Made by a program: the position numbers and the translations under genes. Positions 32,589-40,783 of a stretch of 64,000 nt of DNA are shown piece after piece (position 1 is the stretch's first letter; each line of letters starts with the position of its first letter). Under the pieces are notes generated by a model. It had not been told where the DNA came from. It saw only the letters and a list, made by a program, of their open reading frames with translations, and made no database searches. The DNA is from Pseudomonas fluorescens (GTDB taxonomy: Bacteria; Pseudomonadota; Gammaproteobacteria; Pseudomonadales; Pseudomonadaceae), in assembly GCF_001623525.1 (NCBI RefSeq), contig NZ_CP015225.1, forward strand, positions 4,290,501 to 4,354,500, read 5' to 3'.

Positions 32589-33590
32589 ATGAAAGCAGCG
32601 CCAGCCCAAGACCCGCGCACCGCATCGCGCTACGCGATGATTCATCAAGTATTGCGTGACGCAATCACCGAGGGCACCGCGCTGCAAGGCTTGGTATTAC
32701 TGGAAGCACCGCTGGCCGAGCTGTTCGGCACCAGCCGTGTGCCGGTGCGCAAGGCGCTGGATCTGTTGCATGAAGAGCGATTGATCAGTCGTTTTGACGG
32801 GCGTGGGTACTTGATCAATCCCCTGGGCCTGGATATCGAGCCGCTGCGCCTGCCCTTGAGCCATGTTCACCTGGGCCTGGCGAGCGGCGAAGAACTGGTG
32901 GACACGCGGCCATTGGGCGAGCGGATTCACGAGGAAATCGGCAGCGCGCTGCTGACCTGCATTACCTTCGGCCACTACCGCCTCGATGAACAAGCCGCCG
33001 CCGAGCATTACGGCGTGAGCCGGGCCGTGGTGCGAGAAGCCTTGATGCGCCTGAGGGATCGGGGCTTGCTGGAAAAAGAACCCTATTCCCAATGGCTGGC
33101 CGGCCCGCTCACCGCCCGTGAAGTCACCGAAGATTATGAATTGCGCGCCTGCCTGGAGCCCGAGGCACTGCGTCAGAGCGCGCCAGGGCTGGGCCGCGAG
33201 CAATTGCAAGCCATGCTGGAGCGGGTGACCCAGGCGCAACAGGCTGAGCATTGCCCGGAAGAGACGATCCAGCGCATCGAGGAAGACCTGCACCAACACT
33301 GCCTCAGCGGCCTGCAAAATCGCAAGATGGCCGCACTGATTCGCCAGGCCCAGAGCCCGATGATCATCAGCCGGATTTTTTCCCGGTTGCTGGGAATCGG
33401 CGCGGACCCCGCCATGCTGGCCGAGCACCGCCTGATCCTGGAGCTGCTGTTACACGGCGCCTTCGACGCCGCCGCGCTGAACCTCAAGGAGCATTTGCAA
33501 CGCGCCCGGCAACGCATGTTGCAGCGCCTCAAGGTGCTGTCTGTGGTGCCGGAGCAAGACTTGCCGCCCTACCTGAGCAAAATCAGCTGA
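32589..33590 (+). CDS. GntR-family regulator with two winged-helix domains and an FCD ligand domain
   Basis: A 333-residue regulator. Unlike ordinary FadR/FCD proteins (about 230-250 residues, one HTH), it has two GntR-type winged helices: residues about 15-78 (IHQVLRDAITEGTALQGLVL, GTSRVPVRKALDLLHEERLI) and about 108-172 (RIHEEIGSALLTCITFGHYR, EHYGVSRAVVREALMRLRDR). The FCD all-helical ligand domain follows (LEPEALRQSAPG, EEDLHQHCLSG, AEHRLILELLLHGAFDAA), with likely metal-binding Asp/His residues. An AGAGGAA site precedes the ATG. Divergent from the amidase operon, it most likely senses an organic-acid product and controls that operon. Confidence 0.87.
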   Translation: MKAAPAQDPRTASRYAMIHQVLRDAITEGTALQGLVLLEAPLAELFGTSRVPVRKALDLLHEERLISRFDGRGYLINPLGLDIEPLRLPLSHVHLGLASGEELVDTRPLGERIHEEIGSALLTCITFGHYRLDEQAAAEHYGVSRAVVREALMRLRDRGLLEKEPYSQWLAGPLTAREVTEDYELRACLEPEALRQSAPGLGREQLQAMLERVTQAQQAEHCPEETIQRIEEDLHQHCLSGLQNRKMAALIRQAQSPMIISRIFSRLLGIGADPAMLAEHRLILELLLHGAFDAAALNLKEHLQRARQRMLQRLKVLSVVPEQDLPPYLSKIS

Positions 33591-33606
33591 TCGCGAAGGG
33601 CCGCCC

Positions 33607-34374
33607 TCAGCTTTCCAGCAACCCATGCAACTCGACGAACTGCTGGGTCAGCTTGTGTCGCGGGTCCAGGTGGATCAGCGGCAGGCTGGCCTGGTGGGAT
33701 TCGCGCATGCGCACCGAGCTGCTCAGGTACACCGGCAATACCGGCAGCCCTTCGGCGATCAATTCGTCGAGAATCTGCTGTGGCAGGCTGGCCCGAGCCT
33801 GGAACTGGTTGACCACGATGCCTTCGACTTCCAGGCCTTCGTTATGGTCGTCCTTGAGCTCTTCGATTTCCGCCAGCAGTCCGTACAACGCCTGTCGGGA
33901 GAAGCTGTCGCAGTCGAAAGGGATCAGCACCCGATCGGCGGCGATCAATGCTGAAACCGCATAGAAATTCAGTGCTGGCGGGGTATCCAGGTAAATCCGG
34001 TCGTAATCTTCCTCCAGCTCTTCGAGCAGTTTGCGCAGCTTGTTGATCTTGTGCTTGGCCTCAAGCTTGGGCTGCAGATCCGTCAGTTCCGCCGTGGCGG
34101 TGATGACGTGCAGGTTGTCGAACGGCGTTTCGTAGATATCCACCTTGTTCTTTTTCGAGAACGGCCCGGACGACAGGGTTTGCTTGAAGAAATCGGCAAT
34201 ACCCATGGGAATGTCATCGCCGGTCAAGCCAGTCAGGTATTGAGTGGAGTTGGCCTGGGCATCCAGGTCGACCAACAGCGTGCGATAGCCCTCGCTGGCG
34301 CTGACTGCCGCCAGATTGCAGGCGATGCTGGACTTGCCCACGCCACCTTTCTGATTGAACACCACACGCCGCAT
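33607..34374 (-). CDS. ParA-family ATPase (orphan, no ParB)
   Basis: A 255-residue Walker-type ATPase with the deviant P-loop [14 protein letters not shown] at residues 9-22, [15 protein letters not shown] (Walker A') and [15 protein letters not shown] (Walker B). Such proteins position plasmids, chromosomes, chemoreceptor arrays or other cargo by oscillating on the nucleoid. It lacks an N-terminal DNA-binding domain. The ATG at 34374 follows AGGAGG. There is no ParB or parS-like repeat nearby, so it is not a replicon partition locus; it is encoded divergently from the aryl polyene operon. Chromosomal ParA orphans at this place are common in the genus as far as I recall; the cargo is unknown. 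Confidence 0.85.
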   Translation of the reverse strand: MRRVVFNQKGGVGKSSIACNLAAVSASEGYRTLLVDLDAQANSTQYLTGLTGDDIPMGIADFFKQTLSSGPFSKKNKVDIYETPFDNLHVITATAELTDLQPKLEAKHKINKLRKLLEELEEDYDRIYLDTPPALNFYAVSALIAADRVLIPFDCDSFSRQALYGLLAEIEELKDDHNEGLEVEGIVVNQFQARASLPQQILDELIAEGLPVLPVYLSSSVRMRESHQASLPLIHLDPRHKLTQQFVELHGLLES

Positions 34375-34579
34375 GTCAAAACCTCCGTGTATCAAAGATT
34401 CCCGAGTGTAGTAGGCAGCGACACCGCTTAGCTACCTTCCGCGTAGAAGGACTACAGCCACAGTGGCTTTTCCCACGATTCAGACGTCAATTCGCCCAGA
34501 CCGTGACAGAAACAACCGACAGACAGACTCATGATGATCGCGACAATGGTCCAAGCCTGGCCTTGAGCGGACCAACTCG

Positions 34580-34639
34580 TACATTTCGCTGGACAAAATG
34601 TAACCAGCATTTGCTACAAGCCAATCGCACCGGGATAAT
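34580..34639 (+). promoter_or_regulatory. Probable sigma-70 promoter and upstream inverted repeat of the aryl polyene operon
   Basis: TTGCTA (34611-34616) and GATAAT (34634-34639) with exactly 17 bp between them form a good sigma-70 promoter about 85 bp before the first ape gene. An inverted repeat TACATTT-N9-AAATGTA (34580-34602) lies directly upstream of the -35 box, a place suited to an activator. The remainder of the 350-bp gap between parA and the operon shows nothing else. No regulator is encoded in the operon itself. Confidence 0.55.
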
Positions 34640-34724
34640 GCGCGCCACTTGGGTCGCAAGGCCATGCAGGGTTGGACGCGGGTCAAACCACTGAACCGTG
34701 ACAATAAAAGCCCGCAGGGGTGGG

Positions 34725-35453
34725 GTGAAGTTTGTGATCAATTTCAATATCGCCCAATGGCGCGCGTGGGCCCCTGGGCTCGAAAGCGTGGACGATTGGC
34801 AGGCATGGAGCCGACAGCCGGTCGTATTGCCGGCCAGCGATGCCGCCCCTGACGTTTCGTTCCTGCCGGCCATGCAGCGCCGGCGCCTCAGCCGCCTGGC
34901 GCGGATGGCCTTCAGTGTTGGCTGGCCGTTGGCCGAGGGCCGGCCGGACCTACCGTTGGTCTTTATTTCCCGCCACGGCGAAACCCCGCGCACTTTTGAG
35001 ATTCTCAAGGACCTGGCAGCCGACCAGCCCTTGTCGCCGACCCAATTCAGCCTGTCGGTGCACAACGCGGTGATTGGCCTGTGGTCGATCATGCGCGGCG
35101 AAACCAGCGAAATGACCGCCCTGGCCGCTACCGGCGACGGCTTGGAACACGGCGTGCTGGAGGCCGTCGCGCTGCTGAACGAAGGATCGCCTGCGGTGCT
35201 GCTGGTGATCACCGAAGAGCAACCTCCGCAAGTCTATGCACCCTGGGTCGATGACGTTCCGTTTCCCTATGCCATGGGCCTGCTACTGACCCCGGGCGAT
35301 GACTGGCAACTGGATCTCTGCGCGCAGGCCGGCCAATCGCCTGGCAGCGACTGGCCCCATGCCCTGGATCTGTTGCGTACCCTGCTGAACAATGAAACCA
35401 CCTGCCAACATGCCTGGAAGAATCGTGTATGGACCTGGCAACGCAACCGGTGA
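34725..35453 (+). CDS. Aryl polyene chain-length factor (beta-ketoacyl synthase-like, ApeC type)
   Basis: A 242-residue protein of the short ketoacyl-synthase-like family (Ketoacyl-synt_2), the non-catalytic partner that pairs with the ApeO ketosynthase to set chain length in the type II system. It has the thiolase-fold N-half (FISRHGETPRTFEILKDLAA, LSPTQFSLSVHNAVIGLWSI) but the catalytic cysteine position is occupied by the SVHNA segment, so condensation activity is not expected. The start is unclear: GTG codons at 34698, 34725 and 34734 are in frame; 34725 has AGGGG a few bases upstream and gives the opening MKFVINFNIAQW. It is the first gene of the operon and overlaps the next by 25 bp. 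Confidence 0.82.
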   Translation: MKFVINFNIAQWRAWAPGLESVDDWQAWSRQPVVLPASDAAPDVSFLPAMQRRRLSRLARMAFSVGWPLAEGRPDLPLVFISRHGETPRTFEILKDLAADQPLSPTQFSLSVHNAVIGLWSIMRGETSEMTALAATGDGLEHGVLEAVALLNEGSPAVLLVITEEQPPQVYAPWVDDVPFPYAMGLLLTPGDDWQLDLCAQAGQSPGSDWPHALDLLRTLLNNETTCQHAWKNRVWTWQRNR

Positions 35454-36238
35454 CGGGTAAATATCGCGACGCCTATTACTGGCGCCTGATCGCGACCGCC
35501 GCAAGCTTCGCCCTGTTCGGGCTGGGCGGGCTGTGCCTGCGTTTGCTGGTGCTCCCGTTGCTGGCCTGGTGGCCCGGCGATGCCCAGGCCCACCGGCAAC
35601 GGGCGCGCCGCACGGTCGGGCGGTTGTTCTGGTTCTTTATCCGGTTCATGGCCCGTACCGGCGTGCTCACCTATCAGATCGATGGCGCCGAACGACTCGG
35701 TCGCCCTGGGCAGATGATCATTGCCAATCACCCGTCGCTGATCGACGTGGTGTTCCTGATCGGGCTGGTGCGCGACGCCAACTGCGTGGTCAAGCAAAGC
35801 CTCTGGGACAACCCCTTTACCCGGGGCCCACTGCATTCGACCCAATACATCAGCAACGACGGCAGCATGGACATGCTCGATGCCGCCAGCGACGCCTTGC
35901 AAGAGGGCCAGACATTGATCGTCTTCCCCGAAGGGACACGCACCCAGCCAGGCCAGGTGCCGGCCTTTCATCGGGGGGCGGCGGCCATCGCCCTGCGGGG
36001 TGCGAAAATCCTCACGCCCGTCACGATCAAGGTCTGCCCCACGACCCTGACCAAGGCTGAACCCTGGTATCGCATCCCCCTGCGCCGCGTGCACTTCAGT
36101 TTTCACGTCGGAGCCGATATAGACCCACAGGCGTTCGCCGCGCTCGGCCCGCCACCCCAGGCTTCGCGCAGGCTCAACGATTTTTTGCATCACTATTACA
36201 TCAAGGAGCTCGCCGAAGATGAGCGATCTGCACCGTGA
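35429..36238 (+). CDS. PlsC-like lysophospholipid acyltransferase of the aryl polyene cluster (ApeD type)
   Basis: A 269-residue membrane-anchored acyltransferase. One or two hydrophobic helices (residues 19-48 and 64-80) precede the catalytic motifs: NHPSLIDVVFL (the His-x4-Asp dyad), and FPEGTRTQPGQ, which binds the phosphate of the acceptor. In aryl polyene clusters such enzymes are thought to attach the polyene acyl chain to the lipid anchor. It overlaps the chain-length-factor gene upstream (25 bp) and the first ACP gene downstream (20 bp). Confidence 0.85.
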   Translation: MDLATQPVTGKYRDAYYWRLIATAASFALFGLGGLCLRLLVLPLLAWWPGDAQAHRQRARRTVGRLFWFFIRFMARTGVLTYQIDGAERLGRPGQMIIANHPSLIDVVFLIGLVRDANCVVKQSLWDNPFTRGPLHSTQYISNDGSMDMLDAASDALQEGQTLIVFPEGTRTQPGQVPAFHRGAAAIALRGAKILTPVTIKVCPTTLTKAEPWYRIPLRRVHFSFHVGADIDPQAFAALGPPPQASRRLNDFLHHYYIKELAEDERSAP

Positions 36239-36479
36239 CATCAAAAAGCTGATCATCGACGCCCTCGGCCTGGAAGACATAGACATCGACGACATCGGCG
36301 ACCACCAGACGCTGTTCGGCGAAGGCCTGGGCCTGGACTCGGTGGATGCCCTGGAGTTAGGCCTGGCGATCCAGAAGGAGTACGGCATCAAGATAGACGC
36401 CGACGCCAAGGACACCCGTAACCATTTCAGCAATGTGGCAAGCCTTGCGGCCTTCGTCACTGCAAAAAGCGTAGCCTGA
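36219..36479 (+). CDS. Acyl carrier protein (ApeE type)
   Basis: An 86-residue ACP with the phosphopantetheine serine in GLGLDSVDALELGLAI (Ser near residue 41). It is an acidic four-helix protein of usual length. In the aryl polyene system two ACPs are used, one for starter loading and one for elongation. Overlaps the acyltransferase gene by 20 bp and is followed 9 bp later by the second ACP gene. Confidence 0.9.
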   Translation: MSDLHRDIKKLIIDALGLEDIDIDDIGDHQTLFGEGLGLDSVDALELGLAIQKEYGIKIDADAKDTRNHFSNVASLAAFVTAKSVA

Positions 36480-36488
36480 GACCAGACC

Positions 36489-36743
36489 ATGCAAACTCGT
36501 GACGATATTTTCCACACCCTGCGCGATGCTCTGGTCGAGCTTTTCGAGCTGGACCCTGAGCGTGTGACGTTGGAATCGAACCTGTACCAGGACCTGGAAA
36601 TCGACAGCATCGATGCGGTCGACCTGATCGACCATATCAAGCGTCAGACCGGCAAGAAAATCGCCGCCGAAGAATTCAAGTCGGTGCGCACCGTCAATGA
36701 CGTGGTCGAGGCGGTTTATCGACTGGTCCAACCGGCCGCATGA
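36489..36743 (+). CDS. Acyl carrier protein (ApeF type)
   Basis: An 84-residue ACP with the attachment serine in DLEIDSIDAVDLIDHI (Ser near residue 38). It differs clearly from its upstream neighbour, so the two are not a recent duplication and probably have separate partners. The stop overlaps the following membrane protein gene by 4 bp. Confidence 0.9.
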   Translation: MQTRDDIFHTLRDALVELFELDPERVTLESNLYQDLEIDSIDAVDLIDHIKRQTGKKIAAEEFKSVRTVNDVVEAVYRLVQPAA

Positions 36744-37285
36744 CCCGGCTGATTGGCCTTGGCCTGCTGCTGGCGGGCCTGCTCTACCCCTTTGCGGTGT
36801 ATTTCGGCATGGAGCACTTTGCCCCGTGGCAGTTCGGACTGCTGCTGGGCAGCCTGTGGCTGGCCCGGGCGTTGCTTGGCACAGGCGGGGCCGGCAGCCG
36901 CTGGATGGCGGCCACGGCGATCGTGTTTTGCATATTGCTCGCGCTGTTCGACAGCCCGCTCCTGCTGCGCTGGTACCCGGTGCTGATCAGCGCGTTCATG
37001 CTTGGGCTGTTCGTGCTGAGCCTGAAATACGGCCCGCCAATGATCGAACGCCTGGCCCGCCTGCGCGAACCGCAGTTGCCGGCCAAGGCGGTGGTGTATA
37101 CGCGCCAGGTCACGGTGGCCTGGAGTGTGTTTTTCCTGTGTAACGGTTTGCTCGCCGCCGCCCTCACCCTCTGGGCGCCGCTGAGCTGGTGGATGTTGTA
37201 CACCGGCCTGATTTCCTACGGATTGATGGGGCTGCTGTTTGCCATTGAATGGCTCATACGACAACGGGTAAGAGGCCGCCCATGA
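36740..37285 (+). CDS. COG4648-like membrane protein of the aryl polyene cluster (ApeG type)
   Basis: A 181-residue protein with about five or six hydrophobic helices (for example LIGLGLLLAGLLYPFAVYFG, then LLGSLWLARALLG, IVFCILLALFD, VLISAFMLGLFVLSLKYG). Proteins of this type are constant members of aryl polyene clusters but have no assigned activity; a membrane scaffold or acyl-handling role is possible. It overlaps the ACP gene and the ligase gene by 4 bp at each end. Confidence 0.8.
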   Translation: MTRLIGLGLLLAGLLYPFAVYFGMEHFAPWQFGLLLGSLWLARALLGTGGAGSRWMAATAIVFCILLALFDSPLLLRWYPVLISAFMLGLFVLSLKYGPPMIERLARLREPQLPAKAVVYTRQVTVAWSVFFLCNGLLAAALTLWAPLSWWMLYTGLISYGLMGLLFAIEWLIRQRVRGRP

Positions 37286-38961
37286 ATTGGATAACGCTTG
37301 AGCAGATGCTGCTCAAGACTCAGCCGGAACGCACCGTTGCGGTCGATCCGGCGCTGAATCACTCGCAACTGCGGGACGCGGCGTTGCGCCTGGCGGCCGG
37401 CCTGCAAGCTCGGGGGGTGCGGCATGTGGCGGTGCACCTGGAAGATGCCGCCGACCTGGCCGTCGCCCTGCTTGGTGCCTGGCGCGCCGGGGTCCGGGTC
37501 CTGCTGCCCGCCGACCTGCAAGCGCAGACACGTCAGCGTTGGGCGGCGGACGTGGATCTGTGGCTGACCGACCAGCCCGGCGATGCACATCCCGGCGACC
37601 TGCAACAAGCGCCGATGGACGCCGCCGAACTGGACCTCGATCACTGCTGGCTGAGCCTGTGCACCTCGGGCTCCAGCGGCGAGCCCAAGCGCATCGAGAA
37701 AACCCTGCGCCAGTTAAGCAACGAGGTCCAGGCCCTGGAACACCTGTGGGGCGCCGACCTGGGCCCGGCCTGCATGATCGGCAGCGTTGCTACCCAGCAC
37801 ATCTACGGGTTGCTGTTCCGGGTGCTGTGGCCGCTGTGCGCCGGGCGTGCGTTCGTGCGTCGGCAACTGGCCTTCCCGGAAGACCTGCAACGTGCCAGCC
37901 GTGAGCAACTGGCCTTCGCCTGGGTCGCCAGCCCGGCGCTGCTCAAGCGCATGGGCGATAACCTCGATTGGCCAGCCCTGAGCAGCGTGCGCCGGGTGTT
38001 CTCCTCTGGCGGCGCCTTGCCCCCCGAGGCAGTGCAAAGCTTGCAGCAGCGCCTGGGGCAATGGCCCACGGAAATTTTCGGCAGCTCGGAAACAGGCGGC
38101 ATTGCCTGGCGCCAAGGTGGCGGATTGTGGCAGCCCTTTGCCGGCGTCGAGCTGAGCCAGGACAGCGACGGCGCCTTGCTGATCGCATCGCCCTATCTGC
38201 CGGTTGGGCATGTGGAACACACCGCCGACGCGGCGCGGATCGCCGAAGACGGCCGTTTCGAGCTACTCGGGCGACTGGACCGTATCGTCAAGCTAGAAGA
38301 GAAACGCATCTCCCTGCCCATGCTGGAACACGCGTTGGTGACCCACGACTGGGTCAGCGAAGCGCGACTGGGCGTGGTGCAGGAGAATCGCGCCTCCCTT
38401 GGCGCGCTACTGGTGTTGAGCGATGCCGGCCTGGGCGCCTTGCGCAACCAGGGTCGGCGCGCCGTGACCGAGGGCCTGCGCCGGCACCTGAGCGAACATT
38501 GCGAAACCCTCGCCCTGCCACGGCGCTGGCGCTGGCTGCGGCAGTTGCCGCTCAACGCCCAGGGCAAGCTGCCCCAGGCCGAGGTCGAGGCGCTGCTGAT
38601 GGCGCCACGCCCCAAGGCCCCCGACGTGTTGGCGCAAGTCGAAACCGATGGTGAGTGGAGCCTGCAACTGGTCGTGCCGCCCGATCTGGCGTACTTCAGC
38701 GGCCACTTCCCCACCGCGCCGGTACTGCCGGGCGTGGTGCAAGTCGATTGGGCCTTGAGCCTGGGGCGCCAACTGCTGGACCTGCCGCCTCGGTTCGTCG
38801 GCATGGAAGTGCTGAAATTCCAGCAACTGGTGCGCCCGGGCGATGACATCCAATTGCACCTGCGCTTCGACCGCGAGCGCGGCAAGCTGTACTTCGCCTA
38901 CCGCAATGACACGGCGGCCTGCTCCAGCGGGCGGATTGTATTGGGGGAAAACAATGCCTAG
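37282..38961 (+). CDS. Acyl/aryl-ACP ligase fused to a FabZ-like dehydratase (ApeH-ApeI fusion)
   Basis: A 559-residue two-domain enzyme. Residues 1-440 are an adenylate-forming ligase with the ATP loop LCTSGSSGEPKRIEKT (near 130), FGSSETGGIAWR and the hinge LLGRLDRIVKLEEKRISL; it would activate 4-hydroxycinnamate (or a benzoate) and load it on an ACP. Residues about 455-559 are a hot-dog domain with the dehydratase motif YFSGHFPTAPVLPGVVQVDW (His475), typical of ApeI. In the Xenorhabdus and E. coli systems I recall these as separate genes, ApeH and ApeI; here they form one polypeptide. The ATG at 37282 overlaps the previous gene by 4 bp. Confidence 0.88.
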   Translation: MNWITLEQMLLKTQPERTVAVDPALNHSQLRDAALRLAAGLQARGVRHVAVHLEDAADLAVALLGAWRAGVRVLLPADLQAQTRQRWAADVDLWLTDQPGDAHPGDLQQAPMDAAELDLDHCWLSLCTSGSSGEPKRIEKTLRQLSNEVQALEHLWGADLGPACMIGSVATQHIYGLLFRVLWPLCAGRAFVRRQLAFPEDLQRASREQLAFAWVASPALLKRMGDNLDWPALSSVRRVFSSGGALPPEAVQSLQQRLGQWPTEIFGSSETGGIAWRQGGGLWQPFAGVELSQDSDGALLIASPYLPVGHVEHTADAARIAEDGRFELLGRLDRIVKLEEKRISLPMLEHALVTHDWVSEARLGVVQENRASLGALLVLSDAGLGALRNQGRRAVTEGLRRHLSEHCETLALPRRWRWLRQLPLNAQGKLPQAEVEALLMAPRPKAPDVLAQVETDGEWSLQLVVPPDLAYFSGHFPTAPVLPGVVQVDWALSLGRQLLDLPPRFVGMEVLKFQQLVRPGDDIQLHLRFDRERGKLYFAYRNDTAACSSGRIVLGENNA

Positions 38962-38979
38962 GCATCTGCACAGATCACT

Positions 38980-39076
38980 GTGGCGAGGGAGCTTGCTCCC
39001 GCTGGGCTGCGAAGCAGCCCCTGGTGCTACAAGAGCGAGTGCTTCGCACTCGAGCGGGAGCAAGCTCCCTCGCCAC
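38980..39076. repeat. REPIN inside the aryl polyene operon
   Basis: 97-bp inverted pair of GTGGCGAGGGAGCTTGCTCC elements with inner repeats CTGCGAAGCAG and AGTGCTTCGCACT. It occupies almost all of the 146-bp gap between the ligase-dehydratase and glycosyltransferase genes and is the only sizeable non-coding gap in the first 18 kb of the operon. Confidence 0.88.
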
Positions 39077-39107
39077 AAAGTGCACCTTAGCCACCGAGAC
39101 ATGCCGC

Positions 39108-39842
39108 ATGCATAACCCCTGCGCCGTCATCCCGGTCTACAACCACGAAACCGCCATCTCGGCGGTGGTCCAGGCGTTGCTCGCCAACGGACTGCCCTGC
39201 GTGCTGGTGGATGACGCCAGCAGCCCGGCGTGTGCCGCCGTGCTCGACCGGCTGGCAGAGGGCGAGCGGGTTCATCTGGTCAGGCTAGCCGTCAACGAGG
39301 GCAAGGGCGGCGCGGTGATGACTGGCCTGCGCGAGGCTTCGCGCCTGGGTTTCAGCCACGCCTTGCAGGTGGACGCCGACGGGCAGCACGACCTTGGCGA
39401 CGTGAAAGCCTTCATCGAACAATCCCGTGCCCACCCGGACGCGGTGATCTGTGGTTATCCGCGCTACGACGCCAGTGTGCCGAAAGGTCGCCTGTACGCG
39501 CGCTACCTGACCCACGTGATGGTCTGGATCAACAGCCTATCCTTGCAAATCCGCGATTCCATGTGCGGCTTTCGGGTCTATCCCCTGACACCGACCCTGG
39601 CGCTGATCGACTCGGCCAATATCGGCAAGCGCATGGATTTCGATTCGGACATTCTCGTGCGCCTGGCCTGGCGCAATCAGCCGATGCGCTGGCTGCACAC
39701 GCGGGTCCATTACCCCCAGGACGGGGTCTCGCACTTTCGCCTGTTCCACGACAACGTGCTGATTTCCAGCATGCACACCCGGTTGTTCTTCGGCATGCTC
39801 GTGCGCTTTCCCCTGATTCTCTGGCGACGGTGGCGAGCATGA
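39108..39842 (+). CDS. Family 2 glycosyltransferase of the aryl polyene cluster (ApeJ type)
   Basis: A 244-residue GT-A fold glycosyltransferase lacking a membrane anchor. The nucleotide-sugar motif is near the start (CAVIPVYNHETAISAVVQAL) and the metal-binding DxD equivalent is VDADGQHDLGDV near residue 91. In aryl polyene pathways this enzyme is believed to glycosylate the lipid-polyene product. The ATG at 39108 follows a GAGAC element; translation re-initiates after the REPIN. It overlaps the next gene by 4 bp. Confidence 0.85.
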   Translation: MHNPCAVIPVYNHETAISAVVQALLANGLPCVLVDDASSPACAAVLDRLAEGERVHLVRLAVNEGKGGAVMTGLREASRLGFSHALQVDADGQHDLGDVKAFIEQSRAHPDAVICGYPRYDASVPKGRLYARYLTHVMVWINSLSLQIRDSMCGFRVYPLTPTLALIDSANIGKRMDFDSDILVRLAWRNQPMRWLHTRVHYPQDGVSHFRLFHDNVLISSMHTRLFFGMLVRFPLILWRRWRA

Positions 39843-40783
39843 GCCCTCAGGAAGACAAGCAACACTGGGCCGACCGCCAGGAGCGCGGCAGTTTCTGGCT
39901 GATGAAACTCACCGCAGTCGCTGCCAAAGTGCTAGGCCGGCGCTTGCTGACTCCGGTGCTGTACGGCATCGTCCTGTACTTCTTCATTTTCGGCCGCAGC
40001 GCGCGCCAGGCGGCCTGGCAATATCAGCAGCGCCTGACCGACTGGAGCGCACGTCCCGAGCTGCACCCGAGCCACTGGCGGGTGTTCGGCCAGTTCATGG
40101 CGTTTGCCGACTCCCTGCTGGACAAGCTCGACGTCTGGAACGGCAAGCTGAGCATCGACCAGATCGAAATCGTCGATAAGGCACTGCTGCGCAATCACTT
40201 GCGAGACACCCGCGGGCAAATGCTGGTGGGCGCTCACCTGGGCAACCTGGAAATGTGCCGGGCCCTGGCCGAGCTGGGCGAGAAAGTCACCATGAACGTG
40301 CTGGTGCACACCAAGCACGCCGAGCAGTTCAACCGCTTGCTGGGCGAAGCCGGTGCCACGCACCTGCGGCTGATCCAGGTCAGCGAGCTGGACCCGGTGA
40401 TCATGTTGCAGTTGAGCGAACGCCTGGAGCGCGGCGAGTGGCTGGCAATTGCCGGCGACCGCGTACCGCTGCACGGCGGGCGCAGCGTGACTGTGGACTT
40501 CATGGGTCAGCCGGCCGCTTTTCCCCAGGGCCCCTGGCTGCTGGCCGGCCTGCTGAAATGCCCGGTCAACCTGCTGATGTGCCTCAAGCACGAGGGGCGC
40601 TATCGCGTCACCCTCGAACCCTTCGCCGATGCCGTGGTGTGGAAACGCAACGACCGCGAGCAAGTGATTGCCCACTGGGCTGGCCGCTACGCCGAGCGCC
40701 TGGCGCAATACTGCCTCCAGGCCCCCCAACAGTGGTTCAACTTTTACCCTTTCTGGAAGACCGATGACGATGCCCACTCTTGA
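39839..40783 (+). CDS. HtrB/LpxL-like acyltransferase of the aryl polyene cluster
   Basis: A 314-residue lysophospholipid/lipid A-type acyltransferase. One N-terminal membrane helix (LLTPVLYGIVLYFFIFG, about residues 38-54) precedes the catalytic GAHLGNLEM (His-x4-Glu) and the downstream AIAGDRVPLHGGR and PVNLLMCLKHEGRYRV motifs of the HtrB family. With the PlsC-like enzyme encoded earlier, it gives the cluster two acyltransferases, consistent with building a diacyl-type lipid anchor carrying the polyene. Overlaps the glycosyltransferase gene by 4 bp and the ammonia-lyase gene by 20 bp. Confidence 0.85.
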   Translation: MSPQEDKQHWADRQERGSFWLMKLTAVAAKVLGRRLLTPVLYGIVLYFFIFGRSARQAAWQYQQRLTDWSARPELHPSHWRVFGQFMAFADSLLDKLDVWNGKLSIDQIEIVDKALLRNHLRDTRGQMLVGAHLGNLEMCRALAELGEKVTMNVLVHTKHAEQFNRLLGEAGATHLRLIQVSELDPVIMLQLSERLERGEWLAIAGDRVPLHGGRSVTVDFMGQPAAFPQGPWLLAGLLKCPVNLLMCLKHEGRYRVTLEPFADAVVWKRNDREQVIAHWAGRYAERLAQYCLQAPQQWFNFYPFWKTDDDAHS

